This document shows, piece by piece, positions 1 through 7,100 of a stretch of DNA of 8,707 bases. The notes under the pieces were generated by a model that saw only the letters and a list, made by a program, of their open reading frames with translations, was not told the origin of the DNA and ran no database searches. A program made the translations under genes and the position numbers. Source of the DNA: Bacteriovoracaceae bacterium UBA2428. Lineage in GTDB: Bacteria > Bdellovibrionota > UBA2428. The stretch's first letter is position 1. The number at the start of each line of letters is the position of its first letter. Where the stretch lies: the NCBI GenBank assembly GCA_002343545.1, contig DDRA01000048.1, positions 1 to 8,707 on the forward strand, written 5' to 3'.

Positions 1-452
1 CCGATGGCCGCGGCCATCGGTTGTTCGATGAGGTAAACTTCGCGAGCCGAAGCCGAAAGGGCGGCTTCCTTCACGGCGCGCTTTTCGACTTCCGTGATGC
101 CGTACGGGATCGAAATCATGATACGCGGGCGGAAGAGCGTGCGTTTCTGCTGCGCCTTCTGGATAAGGTGCCGGATCATGACTTGCGTCACTTCGAAGTC
201 CGCGATGACGCCGTCCTTCAACGGACGGATCGCCTGGATGTTCCCCGGCGTCTTGCCAAGCATCTCTTTGGCCGCTTGGCCGACCTCGATGACTTTCTTC
301 TGGCCCCGCGAGTCGCGCAAGATCGCGACGACGCTGGGTTCGTTCACGACGATGCCAAGGCCTTTGACGTAAACGAGCGTATTCGCCGTCCCCAAATCAA
401 TGGCAATATCGTTGGAAAGTAAGCCTTTGACGTTATTCCAGAAACCAGCCAT
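1..452 (-). CDS. mreB: Rod shape-determining protein MreB (5' part, cut by window edge)
   Basis: MreB is the bacterial actin homologue that polymerises on the inner face of the cytoplasmic membrane and guides elongation-phase peptidoglycan synthesis with MreC, MreD, RodA and PBP2. Translating the minus strand from the ATG at 452 gives 150 residues before the left edge, out of about 345 usual for the family. Seen directly: a short hydrophobic N-terminus ([11 protein letters not shown]), likely the amphipathic membrane anchor, then [19 protein letters not shown] (about residues 13-31), the phosphate-1 ATP-binding loop of the actin fold. [29 protein letters not shown] (in two halves around residues 66-86) and [11 protein letters not shown] at the cut end are all MreB hallmarks. 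The start is fixed because a TAA stop lies two codons upstream. AAGGG touches the ATG directly, too close for a normal ribosome binding site. mreC and mreD commonly follow mreB, which would put them outside the window. Confidence 0.96.
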   Translation of the reverse strand, partial: MAGFWNNVKGLLSNDIAIDLGTANTLVYVKGLGIVVNEPSVVAILRDSRGQKKVIEVGQAAKEMLGKTPGNIQAIRPLKDGVIADFEVTQVMIRHLIQKAQQKRTLFRPRIMISIPYGITEVEKRAVKEAALSASAREVYLIEQPMAAAI

Positions 453-461
453 CCCTTAATC

Positions 462-490
462 ACGATAGGCAGTGTCGGGGTGAGGCGCAA
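462..490 (-). promoter_or_regulatory. Weak candidate sigma70-type promoter for mreB
   Basis: On the minus strand TTGCGC (490-485) and TATCGT (467-462) are separated by exactly 17 bases, matching the consensus at 3/6 and 4/6 positions. The predicted transcript start would fall about 3 bases before the ATG at 452, giving almost no leader. This is only a pattern match in a 112-bp divergent region that must hold promoters for both genes. Confidence 0.22.
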
Positions 491-499
491 GGGCCCCGA
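475..499. repeat. Small inverted repeat in the divergent mreB/TPR intergenic region
   Basis: TCGGGG (475-480) and CCCCGA (494-499) are perfect 6-bp inverted copies around a 13-base centre. The pair frames the candidate mreB -35 element, so it could be an operator, but six G/C-heavy base pairs can occur by chance in DNA of this composition. No T-tract follows on either side, so it is not an intrinsic terminator. Confidence 0.25.
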
Positions 500-530
500 A
501 AAACTTGTCGCTAAAGGTTCTTAACGCGGA

Positions 531-559
531 CGGTCATTCTTCAATCCGAGTATTCTAAT
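531..559 (+). promoter_or_regulatory. Candidate promoter of the TPR gene, implying a leaderless start
   Basis: TCTAAT (554-559) matches the -10 consensus at 5/6 positions and lies in a locally AT-rich stretch. The hexamer 17 bases upstream (CGGTCA, 531-536) matches the -35 box at only 3/6. Transcription from this -10 would begin at about 565-566, on the A of the ATG of the next gene. That agrees with the absence of any purine-rich Shine-Dalgarno before that ATG. Confidence 0.28.
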
Positions 560-564
560 TTCTT

Positions 565-1371
565 ATGCTCAAAGGAGAGGCCCGTCGGGCGGCTGTCTTG
601 CGCTTCGTCCTCGTGAAAGCGTGCTTGGGCGCGGGAGTCGCGAGCGCGAGTCCACCCGTCCCCGCCGCCAAGTCGCCCCACCCAACGTCGAGCCCACAAG
701 CCGCCGTGGCTCCAAGCCCCGCAGCGCCCACGCCGGGCGCTCCCACGCCGAGCGCTCCCACGCCGGGCAACAACTTTTCGGCGCGCGTCCGCTGCGAAGG
801 TCTGCCGCAGAAGAGCAAGGACGAGCTCTGGACGATGTCGGAGTGCTTCTTCAAGATCGGCGATTCCGTCAAGGCGGCCGAGATCCTGCGCAAGCTAAGC
901 CGCGAGTTTCCGCGCGAGCTCAAGGCCTACTTCGCGGCGAGCTGGCTGCTCTGGCAATCCGGCCGCACGCTGAATCGTACCGAAGAGACGGCCAAGACGC
1001 TCGAGGCCCTGGGCGAGCTCGAGCGCGCGCGCGTTTCGAACCCGAACCACTGGGAAGTCGACGTCGAGATGGGCGACTTCTACTCCCTGCGGCTGCGCAA
1101 CCCCGAGAAGGCCTACGTCGAATACGAGCGGGCCCGCAAACACTACGACGGCGACTACGCCCGCAGCGTTCCGAAGGCGGTGCCCGGCATGAAGGCCGCG
1201 ATCGAGAACCGCATCGCCCGCGTCACCGAAAAATTGGGCCGCAACGGTGAAGCGGTCGAGGCGAGCTGCCGCGCGCTCTTCTACGATCCGGACGACAAGG
1301 CCGCCAAGGAACGCGTCGAGCGCCTTTCGGGCTCGTGCGTGCGCAAACAAGTCAAAGACCCGCGCAAGTAG
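565..1371 (+). CDS. Probable exported TPR-like repeat protein with Pro/Ala linker
   Basis: The product has 268 residues and no family I can name. Residues 1-28 look like a weak signal peptide: basic n-region (KGEARR), hydrophobic VLRFVLVKACLGAGV, then ASA before a likely cut at 28/29. Cys20 is not in a good lipobox because Lys is at -2. Residues 29-70 are a Pro/Ala/Ser linker with three APTP(G/S) repeats. From about residue 85 to 257 the chain is helical and TPR-like: a helix pair at about 86-116 ends in REFP, and NPNHWEVDVEMGDFY (159-173) and later segments have the small/large spacing of TPR helices. Cys77, Cys94, Cys235 and Cys258 could form disulfides if exported. TPR proteins usually scaffold other proteins, here perhaps in the periplasm. 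ATG 565 is the earliest start because TAA lies at 556-558. No Shine-Dalgarno precedes it; AAAGGAGAGG occurs just inside the gene. TTG 598 is a poorer alternative start. Confidence 0.85.
   Translation: MLKGEARRAAVLRFVLVKACLGAGVASASPPVPAAKSPHPTSSPQAAVAPSPAAPTPGAPTPSAPTPGNNFSARVRCEGLPQKSKDELWTMSECFFKIGDSVKAAEILRKLSREFPRELKAYFAASWLLWQSGRTLNRTEETAKTLEALGELERARVSNPNHWEVDVEMGDFYSLRLRNPEKAYVEYERARKHYDGDYARSVPKAVPGMKAAIENRIARVTEKLGRNGEAVEASCRALFYDPDDKAAKERVERLSGSCVRKQVKDPRK
724..768 (+). repeat. Three 15-bp tandem repeats encoding the APTP(G/S) linker
   Basis: Three in-frame copies of a 15-base unit (724-738, 739-753, 754-768) of the form GC(G/T)CCCACGCCG(G/A)GC differ at only two positions. They encode APTPG, APTPS and APTPG (residues 54-68) of the exported TPR protein, a flexible proline-rich tether between the signal peptide and the helical domain. 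Near-identity at DNA level suggests recent slippage or unequal crossover, so copy number may vary between strains. Confidence 0.85.
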
Positions 1372-1374
1372 CGC

Positions 1375-1399
1375 GCGCCCCCGATCGGCCGCGTGGCGC
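1375..1399. terminator. Possible GC-rich hairpin between convergent genes
   Basis: The 31 bases between the TPR gene stop (1371) and the mutS stop (1403) contain GCGCC (1375-1379) able to pair with GGCGC (1395-1399), with the self-complementary CCGATCGG between them. On the plus strand a run of five T occurs at 1406-1410, seven bases after the stem, too far for a textbook intrinsic terminator. No T-tract exists on the minus side. A convergent junction needs termination, so this is the only candidate, but it is weak. Confidence 0.2.
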
Positions 1400-1402
1400 T
1401 CC

Positions 1403-4090
1403 CTAGTTTTTCAGCAAACGCTCGAGGTCGCCCAGCAGATCCCACGCGGCGCGCGGGCTGAGGCCGTCGAGGTCGAGTTCGCGGAGGCGCGCGAGCGCTT
1501 GTTTCTCGACGGGACTCGGCGGCGGCTCGGAACGCGGCGCCGAATCGAAGAGCGAAACCTGCGAGCGCGTTTCTTCGGCGCGCACGAGCTTGGGCCGTCG
1601 GGCCGCCGGACGCTTGCCGCCGCCTTCTCCCGAAACCGCTTCCGTCTCGAAGAGACTCCGCGCGCGCTCGAGCAGGCGATTCGGAAGCCCGGCCATCTCG
1701 GCGACGTGGATCCCGTAACTCGATTCGGCGGGTTCGAACACGAGACGCCGCAGGAAGACGAGCTCCCCTTCCCACTCGCGGATGCCGAGGCTCGCGTTGC
1801 GGACGCCCGCGAGCGTCTCGGCGTCGCCCGTGAGCTCGCGGAAGTGAGTCGCGAAGATCGTAAGGCCCCCCACCGCGGACTGCAGGTGCTCGAGCACGGC
1901 GCGCGCGATCGCGAGACCGTCTTGGGTGCCGGTGCCACGGCCGATCTCGTCGATGAGGATGAAGCTGTCGGCGTCGGCCTCGCGCAGGATCTGCGCGGCT
2001 TCGCGCATCTCCACCATGAAGGTCGACTCGCCCTCGAAAATGCGGTCCGACGCGCCCATGCGCGAGAAGAATCCCGAGACGGGCGAGAGCTCGAGCGACT
2101 CGGCCGGCACGGGCAGGCCGCACTGCGCGAGCAAAAGGCAGAGGCCGACCTGCCGCATGAAGGTCGACTTACCGGCCATGTTGGGGCCCGTGAGCAGCAG
2201 GAGTCGCGTGGAGGCTTCCGCCCGGCCGCCGAGCTCGAGGGAATTCGCCACGAAGCTGCCCGCGAAGGCCTCGACGATGGGATGTCGCGACTCGCGCAAG
2301 TCGAAGCGCGCGGGTCCGTCTTCGAGCTTGGCCGGGCGCCAAGGCCCGAAGCGTTCGAGTCGGCGCGTGGCCGCGCGCACGCCCGCCAAGGCGTCGAGCC
2401 ACGCGAAGTGACGGATGTAGCCGCGCAGATCGGTCTCGCGCGCGAGCAGCTCGTCCTGGAGCGCCTCGAGCAGCTGACGGGCGCGAGCCTCGGCCTTGGA
2501 CTGCGCCGAAAGGATCTCGCTCTCGCGCGAGCGGAGCTCTTCGCAGGTGAAGCGCTCGCCGCCGACCGTCGTCTGCTTGCGCTCGAAGCCCGCGGGGATC
2601 TTGGCGAGGTGAGTCTTCGTGACCTCGATGTAGTAGCCGAAGACGCGGTTGTAGCGGACCTTGAGCGTCGAAATCGAGGTTTCGCGCTGCAAGCGCTCCT
2701 CGAAGGCCGTGAGCCAGGCCTGCGAGTTCTCGAGCAGATCCTTCAAACGATCCATTTCGGGGTCAAAGCCCGCGCGCAGGAGCGAAGAGAGCGAATCGGC
2801 GCGCGCGACGTCGCGCTCGACATCGAGGGCGGCCTCGAGCCGGGCCTTCAGCGGCGCGAGGCCCCGCGCGAGCTCCTCGAGCGGCGGCAGGCCTTCGTCC
2901 TCGGCCACGCGGGCCGCGGCTTCCTTCGCGGCGGCGGCGCGCGCGAAGCTCGCGTCGAGCGCGCGGAAGGAGAGCAAGACGCGCAGGAGTTCCTTGGGCG
3001 CGGCCGCGCCGACGCGAAAACGGCCGAGGCAACGCTCAAAGTCGTAGACGCCCGCCGCCGTCTCCAGGAAGGCGTCGGGATCCGCGAGGGACTCGAGCAG
3101 GGCCTGACGACGACGCAAGCGGGCCGCGTCGCGCAGCGGACTCGTGAGGATCTCGCGGAGCATGCGCGATCCCACGGCCGAACCGGCGCGGTCGAGCAGC
3201 GGCGCGAGGTGCGAATCCACGGCCCACTGCTCGAGAACCGAAGCGGGCAGGCGCGCGTACTGCGGCGAAGATCGGCCGGCCAGACGCGAGAGGGGTTCCG
3301 CGTCGGGCAGCAGACGCCGCAAGCCCTCGGCGTCGCAGCGCTGCGTGTAGATCAAGTAGCCTTCCAGCCGCTCGCGCGCGGAACGGCCCGTCCACACCGA
3401 ACGCAGCTTGGCCGCGTCGCCCAGATCCCTTTTCTCGTCGACGGGATCGATCAGGACCTCGCGCGGACGCACGCGCCGCACGACCTCGAAAAGCTCGTCG
3501 AGGCTCGCGACTTCCCCCTCGAAAAAGCGCCCGCCCAGAAAATCGAGCACCGAGATCTCGGCGCGCCCCGAAGCCTCGAGCCGCGAGAGGCTCAGAAGGT
3601 AGTGGGGTTCGCGGGCCTGCAAACGATCGGGATCCACGGGCAAACCCGGCGTGAGGATCCGCACGACGCCGCGCTCGACGAGCTTGTTGCGGGCCTCGGA
3701 AGGATCTTGTAACTGCTCGCAAAGCGCGACCTTGAGGCCCGCCCCCAAGAGTTTTTCGGCGTAGGAGTCGACCGCGTGCGCGGGCACCCCGCACATCGGG
3801 ATCGGGGATTCGTCGTTCTTGTTGCGGGCCGTGAGCTGGACCTCGAGCACGGGGGCCGCGACGATCGCGTCCTCGCCAAAGAGTTCGTAGAAGTCGCCCA
3901 TACGGAAGAAGAGCAGGCAGCCAGGGACTTCGTCGCGAATCCTCCAGTACTGCTCAAAAAGCGGCGTCTTCCACCCTTTGTGGTCGCGCGACGGCACCGT
4001 GCTAAAGCGCGGACGCCCCGGGGCGGGAACCGGCGAACTCGGCGCGGAAGCGTTCCCGTTTTCCTCGGCTACGTTCGGCGTCGTCGACAT
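1403..4090 (-). CDS. mutS: DNA mismatch repair ATPase MutS
   Basis: MutS binds mismatches and small loops as a dimer, becomes an ATP-loaded sliding clamp and recruits MutL. The product is 895 residues, slightly longer than E. coli MutS (853). Domains in order: a Pro/Ala/Ser-rich extension (about 1-38); the mismatch-reading domain with RMGDFYELF, whose Phe67 and Glu69 match the Phe-x-Glu that contacts the mismatch; connector; lever and clamp, with VRYNRVFGYYIEVTK near residue 480; and the ATPase. The ATPase has Walker A GPNMAGKST (Lys641), signature STFMVEM (Ser689), Walker B LIDEIGRG (Asp714, Glu715) and H-loop ATHFREL (His749). YGIHVAEMAGLP is the dimerising helix-turn-helix region, and the tail LSPRAAWDLLGDLERLL resembles the tetramerisation segment. 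The D-loop reads GTGTQDG instead of GTSTxDG. ATG 4090 is chosen because GGGGAGGA ends ten bases upstream. A longer frame from 4228 would overlap the tricorn gene and include the hairpin. Confidence 0.97.
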   Translation of the reverse strand: MSTTPNVAEENGNASAPSSPVPAPGRPRFSTVPSRDHKGWKTPLFEQYWRIRDEVPGCLLFFRMGDFYELFGEDAIVAAPVLEVQLTARNKNDESPIPMCGVPAHAVDSYAEKLLGAGLKVALCEQLQDPSEARNKLVERGVVRILTPGLPVDPDRLQAREPHYLLSLSRLEASGRAEISVLDFLGGRFFEGEVASLDELFEVVRRVRPREVLIDPVDEKRDLGDAAKLRSVWTGRSARERLEGYLIYTQRCDAEGLRRLLPDAEPLSRLAGRSSPQYARLPASVLEQWAVDSHLAPLLDRAGSAVGSRMLREILTSPLRDAARLRRRQALLESLADPDAFLETAAGVYDFERCLGRFRVGAAAPKELLRVLLSFRALDASFARAAAAKEAAARVAEDEGLPPLEELARGLAPLKARLEAALDVERDVARADSLSSLLRAGFDPEMDRLKDLLENSQAWLTAFEERLQRETSISTLKVRYNRVFGYYIEVTKTHLAKIPAGFERKQTTVGGERFTCEELRSRESEILSAQSKAEARARQLLEALQDELLARETDLRGYIRHFAWLDALAGVRAATRRLERFGPWRPAKLEDGPARFDLRESRHPIVEAFAGSFVANSLELGGRAEASTRLLLLTGPNMAGKSTFMRQVGLCLLLAQCGLPVPAESLELSPVSGFFSRMGASDRIFEGESTFMVEMREAAQILREADADSFILIDEIGRGTGTQDGLAIARAVLEHLQSAVGGLTIFATHFRELTGDAETLAGVRNASLGIREWEGELVFLRRLVFEPAESSYGIHVAEMAGLPNRLLERARSLFETEAVSGEGGGKRPAARRPKLVRAEETRSQVSLFDSAPRSEPPPSPVEKQALARLRELDLDGLSPRAAWDLLGDLERLLKN

Positions 4091-4100
4091 GGACACGGTC

Positions 4101-4108
4101 TCCTCCCC
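4101..4108 (-). promoter_or_regulatory. mutS ribosome binding site
   Basis: The minus strand reads GGGGAGGA at 4108-4101, ten bases before ATG 4090, a near-perfect Shine-Dalgarno that decides the mutS start. A GTG six bases upstream of the ATG (4096) is in frame but too close to the site. The Shine-Dalgarno is continuous with the 3' foot of the hairpin at 4109-4144, so folding of the leader could affect its access. Confidence 0.7.
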
Positions 4109-4144
4109 CGGGAGTTCCGCCCGGATTCCCCGGGGGAACTCCCG
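4109..4144 (-). promoter_or_regulatory. Strong hairpin in the mutS leader, abutting the Shine-Dalgarno
   Basis: On the minus-strand RNA, CGGGAGTTCC (4144-4135) pairs perfectly with GGAACTCCCG (4118-4109). Inside, CCCGG (4134-4130) pairs with CCGGG (4124-4120) around a five-base loop, leaving one bulged base at 4119. That makes 15 base pairs in 36 bases. No U-run follows, so it is not an intrinsic terminator of the tricorn gene. The 5' arm can instead pair with an upstream CTCCC (4151-4147) via GGGAG (4143-4139), and CTCC in the 3' arm could pair with GGAG of the Shine-Dalgarno. The element sits in the 68-base tricorn-mutS gap. The structure is seen in the sequence; a regulatory role is inferred. 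Confidence 0.55.
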
Positions 4145-4158
4145 CGGGGAGCCCGTTT

Positions 4159-7100
4159 TTAACGAGACTTCGGAGGCCGAGTCAAACCGCGGCGGCGATC
4201 CGGCAGCTCCTTCACCTCGGGGCGCCAAACCCCTTCGCTTTCAATACGTTCCAGGAGAACTTTGATCGCCGTCTCGAGCTGCGGGTCGACGCCCTTGCGG
4301 TAGTCGTGCGGCAGGTACTCGACTTCGATGTCGGGCGTCGTGCCGTGGTTCTCGAGATCCCACCCCACGTCCTTGAACCAGTGGGCGAACTCGGGCTGCG
4401 TCGTGAAGCTTCCGTCCACGAGCGACTGGCGCGGCCAGATCCCCACGACCCCACCCCAAGAGCGCTTGCCGATGAGCGGCCCGAGCCCGCGCATCTTGAA
4501 TTGGTGGGGACCCATATCGCCGTCCGAACCCGCGAACTCGTTCGTAAGGCCGACCATGTGGCCGGTGGGCGACTCCTCGGGAAAGGGGTAGTCCCGGTGC
4601 AGACGCGCCCGGCCGATGCCGAGGCGCTTGCGCGCGAGTTTCTCGATGAGGAGCGGCGAGACGTGCCCGCCGCCGTTGTAGCGGAAGTCCACCACGAGGC
4701 CATCGCGATCGTAGTCGCGCACGAAATGCCGGTGGAACTCGGAGAAGCCCGGCGCCGACATGTCGGGAATGTGGATGTACCCGAGGCGCCCCTTCGAAAG
4801 CTCGCGCACGAGGTCGCGACGGGACTCGACCCAGTCGCGGTAGCGAAGATCGAGGTCGCCCGCGGAAGGCTTCACGCGCACGGCGCGAAGCTTTTTGGCT
4901 CCCTTCGGGATCACGCGCAGCTCGACTTCCTGTTGCACCTTGTTCAAGAGCAGCTCCCCGATCGGACGATCCGCGAGCGAACGACCGTCGATCTCGACGA
5001 TCTCGTCGCCGACCGCCAGACCCAGCCCCGGCGCGGCGACCGGCGAGAACTCCGTCTCGCTCCAGGCGTCGCCCTTCGGGATGCGCGCGATGCGGTAGCC
5101 GCGCGCCGTGCGCTCGAGGTCGCACCCGAGCTTCGCGACGCGGATCGGGGGCGGCAGCCGGTAGTCGCCGCCGATGTCGTAGGCGTGCGAGGTTCCCATC
5201 TCGCCCTGCATTTCCCACACGAGGTCGCTGAACTCGGAGCGCGTCGACACCCGCTCGACGAGCGGCAGGTAGCGCGCGAGAACCTCTTTCCAATCGATGC
5301 GGCTCATGCCCGGATCCCAAAAGTGGTCGCGCATGAGACGCCAGATCTCGCGCAGCATCTGCCGCCATTCGCCCGCGGGTTCGATGATCGTCTGGATGCG
5401 ATTCAGATCGATCCAACCCGTCTTGGGCGAGACGTCCGCGGCCGCCTTGTCGGGCTTGCCCTCGCCGCCCACGATGCGAACGCGGCTGCCGACGCGAAGC
5501 AAGGCGTGCTTGCCGCGGCCGAGCACGCTCACGTCGCTCACCCCTTCGTAGTAGGGCTCGAGCTTCTGCGTCGAAAAATCGAAGACGTCCAGTCGACCCT
5601 TGGGTTCGGAAGCCCCGGGACCCCAGGGTTGGTTGAGGAGACCTTCCACCGGCCAGCTCAGCAGGAGCACGCGGTTCTTGTCGAGACCGCAGACCTTCGC
5701 GAGGTGTCCGTTCAAGCGCACCGGGAAGCGCTGGATGCGCTCGCGGATGCCTTCGAAGTCGATCGTCGTCACGAGCTTCACGTTCTTCGCGGGGGTTTTC
5801 TTCGCGTCCGCCTTCGATGCATCCTTCGCTTCTTCTTCGTTCGGGACGAGGAAAGGCGACAACTGGTCGCGACGAAGCGGGATGAGGAATGCCGAGGACG
5901 CCCGCGGAAAACCGTAGTTGAAGTGCACGTGGTCCCAGTGCGGGTTCAAGTCGCGGTTGCCGATGAAGTAGAGGTAACGACCCTCGGGGTCGAAGCTCGG
6001 CGCGTAGTCGACCGTGACTTCGTCCGTGACGTCGTGGGTCTTGCCCGTGTCGGCGTCGTAGACCCGCAGGATCGCGGTCGCGTAGCCGGTGCGGGCGGAG
6101 TACGCGAGGTAACGGCCGTCGGGACTGAAAGCCGCCGCATCGAAGAGCGGCGCCCAGTCCTCGCGCCGAAGGAGTTTGGCTTTGCCCGACTTGAGGTCGA
6201 CGAGGCGATGGGAGTTGTCGTTCGACAGAATCGCCACGCGCTCGCCCGCGGGCGAAGCGACCATCGCGAGCACGCGACCGACGCGGAGCCCCTTGAGGGC
6301 CTTGGGTTTGGCGTCGGGCTCCGCGCGGTAGACGAGCTCATCTTCGCCCGAAGCGTCGCTCACCCAGACGAGGCCCTTCTCGCCGATGCGCGTGGCCAAG
6401 CGGTAGCGCGCGTCGTTCGGCTTCTCGAGCAACTTGACGGCGCCACTCCAAGCGCCGAACTCGGCGACCTGGCCGCGGAAGGTGAGCGCGAGCGACTTGG
6501 CGTCGGGCGCCAGGCTCACGGATTCGAAGGCGGTCCCCGCGCTCACGATGCGGCGCTGACGCTGCGGACGCTGGCTCGGGCACTGCACTTTGATCTCGCG
6601 CGTGCGGTTCGTGCGAAGATCGAGCGCGAGCAAATCGCCGCCCGAAGTGAAGACGACGTGCTTGCCGTCGGTGGAGGGATTGCGCGCGTAGAAGTCCTTC
6701 AGCTTGGTGTGCTGCTTGACTCCGCGGCCTTCGCGGTCGCAGGAGTAGACCTGCGCGGTGCCGTCCGGGTCGGCCACGAAAAAGATGCGGTCGCCGACCC
6801 ACAGGGGCGTCGTCAAGTGCGCGGCCGCGAACGGCACGAGCGGGCGGAACTCATCGTCGAGGCTCTTCGCGTAGAAGAACTTGCCGGCGAGGCCTCCGCG
6901 GTAGCCCTTCCACCAGGCCGGTTCGGGCCGGTGCCCGTTGTGCTCGAGCACGAAGCCGTGGCGCGAGGCGACGATGTTCACGGCGGGCCCGAGGTTGAGG
7001 GGAACGGGTTCGGCGCCCACGCTCACATCGAGACGGTAGATCTCGGAGGCCCAGTGCGGATGGCGGTGCCCCGAGCTCAGGAAGATCGTCGAATCATTTT

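Noticed and set aside
21..422. A 133-codon plus-strand frame at the left edge
   Set aside because: It is antisense to mreB, whose minus-strand translation is an unmistakable actin-fold N-terminus.
555..1350. Minus-strand frames of 122 and 151 codons opposite the TPR gene
   Set aside because: Low-complexity or motif-free translations; the plus frame has an exported-protein layout and helical repeats.
1247..3712. An 821-codon open frame on the plus strand, running opposite mutS
   Set aside because: It is rich in Arg/Ala/Glu/Gly with no recognisable domain and lies antisense to a conserved mutS. Long antisense frames are expected opposite GC-biased coding DNA.
4109..4160. The hairpin plus TTTTT at 4156-4160 as an intrinsic terminator
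   Set aside because: The T-run follows the hairpin only on the plus strand, where no gene is transcribed; on the minus strand it precedes the hairpin as A residues.
4091..4228. A longer mutS frame starting at 4228
   Set aside because: The extra 46 residues would be encoded by the hairpin and overlap the end of tricorn; the Shine-Dalgarno at 4108-4101 points to ATG 4090.
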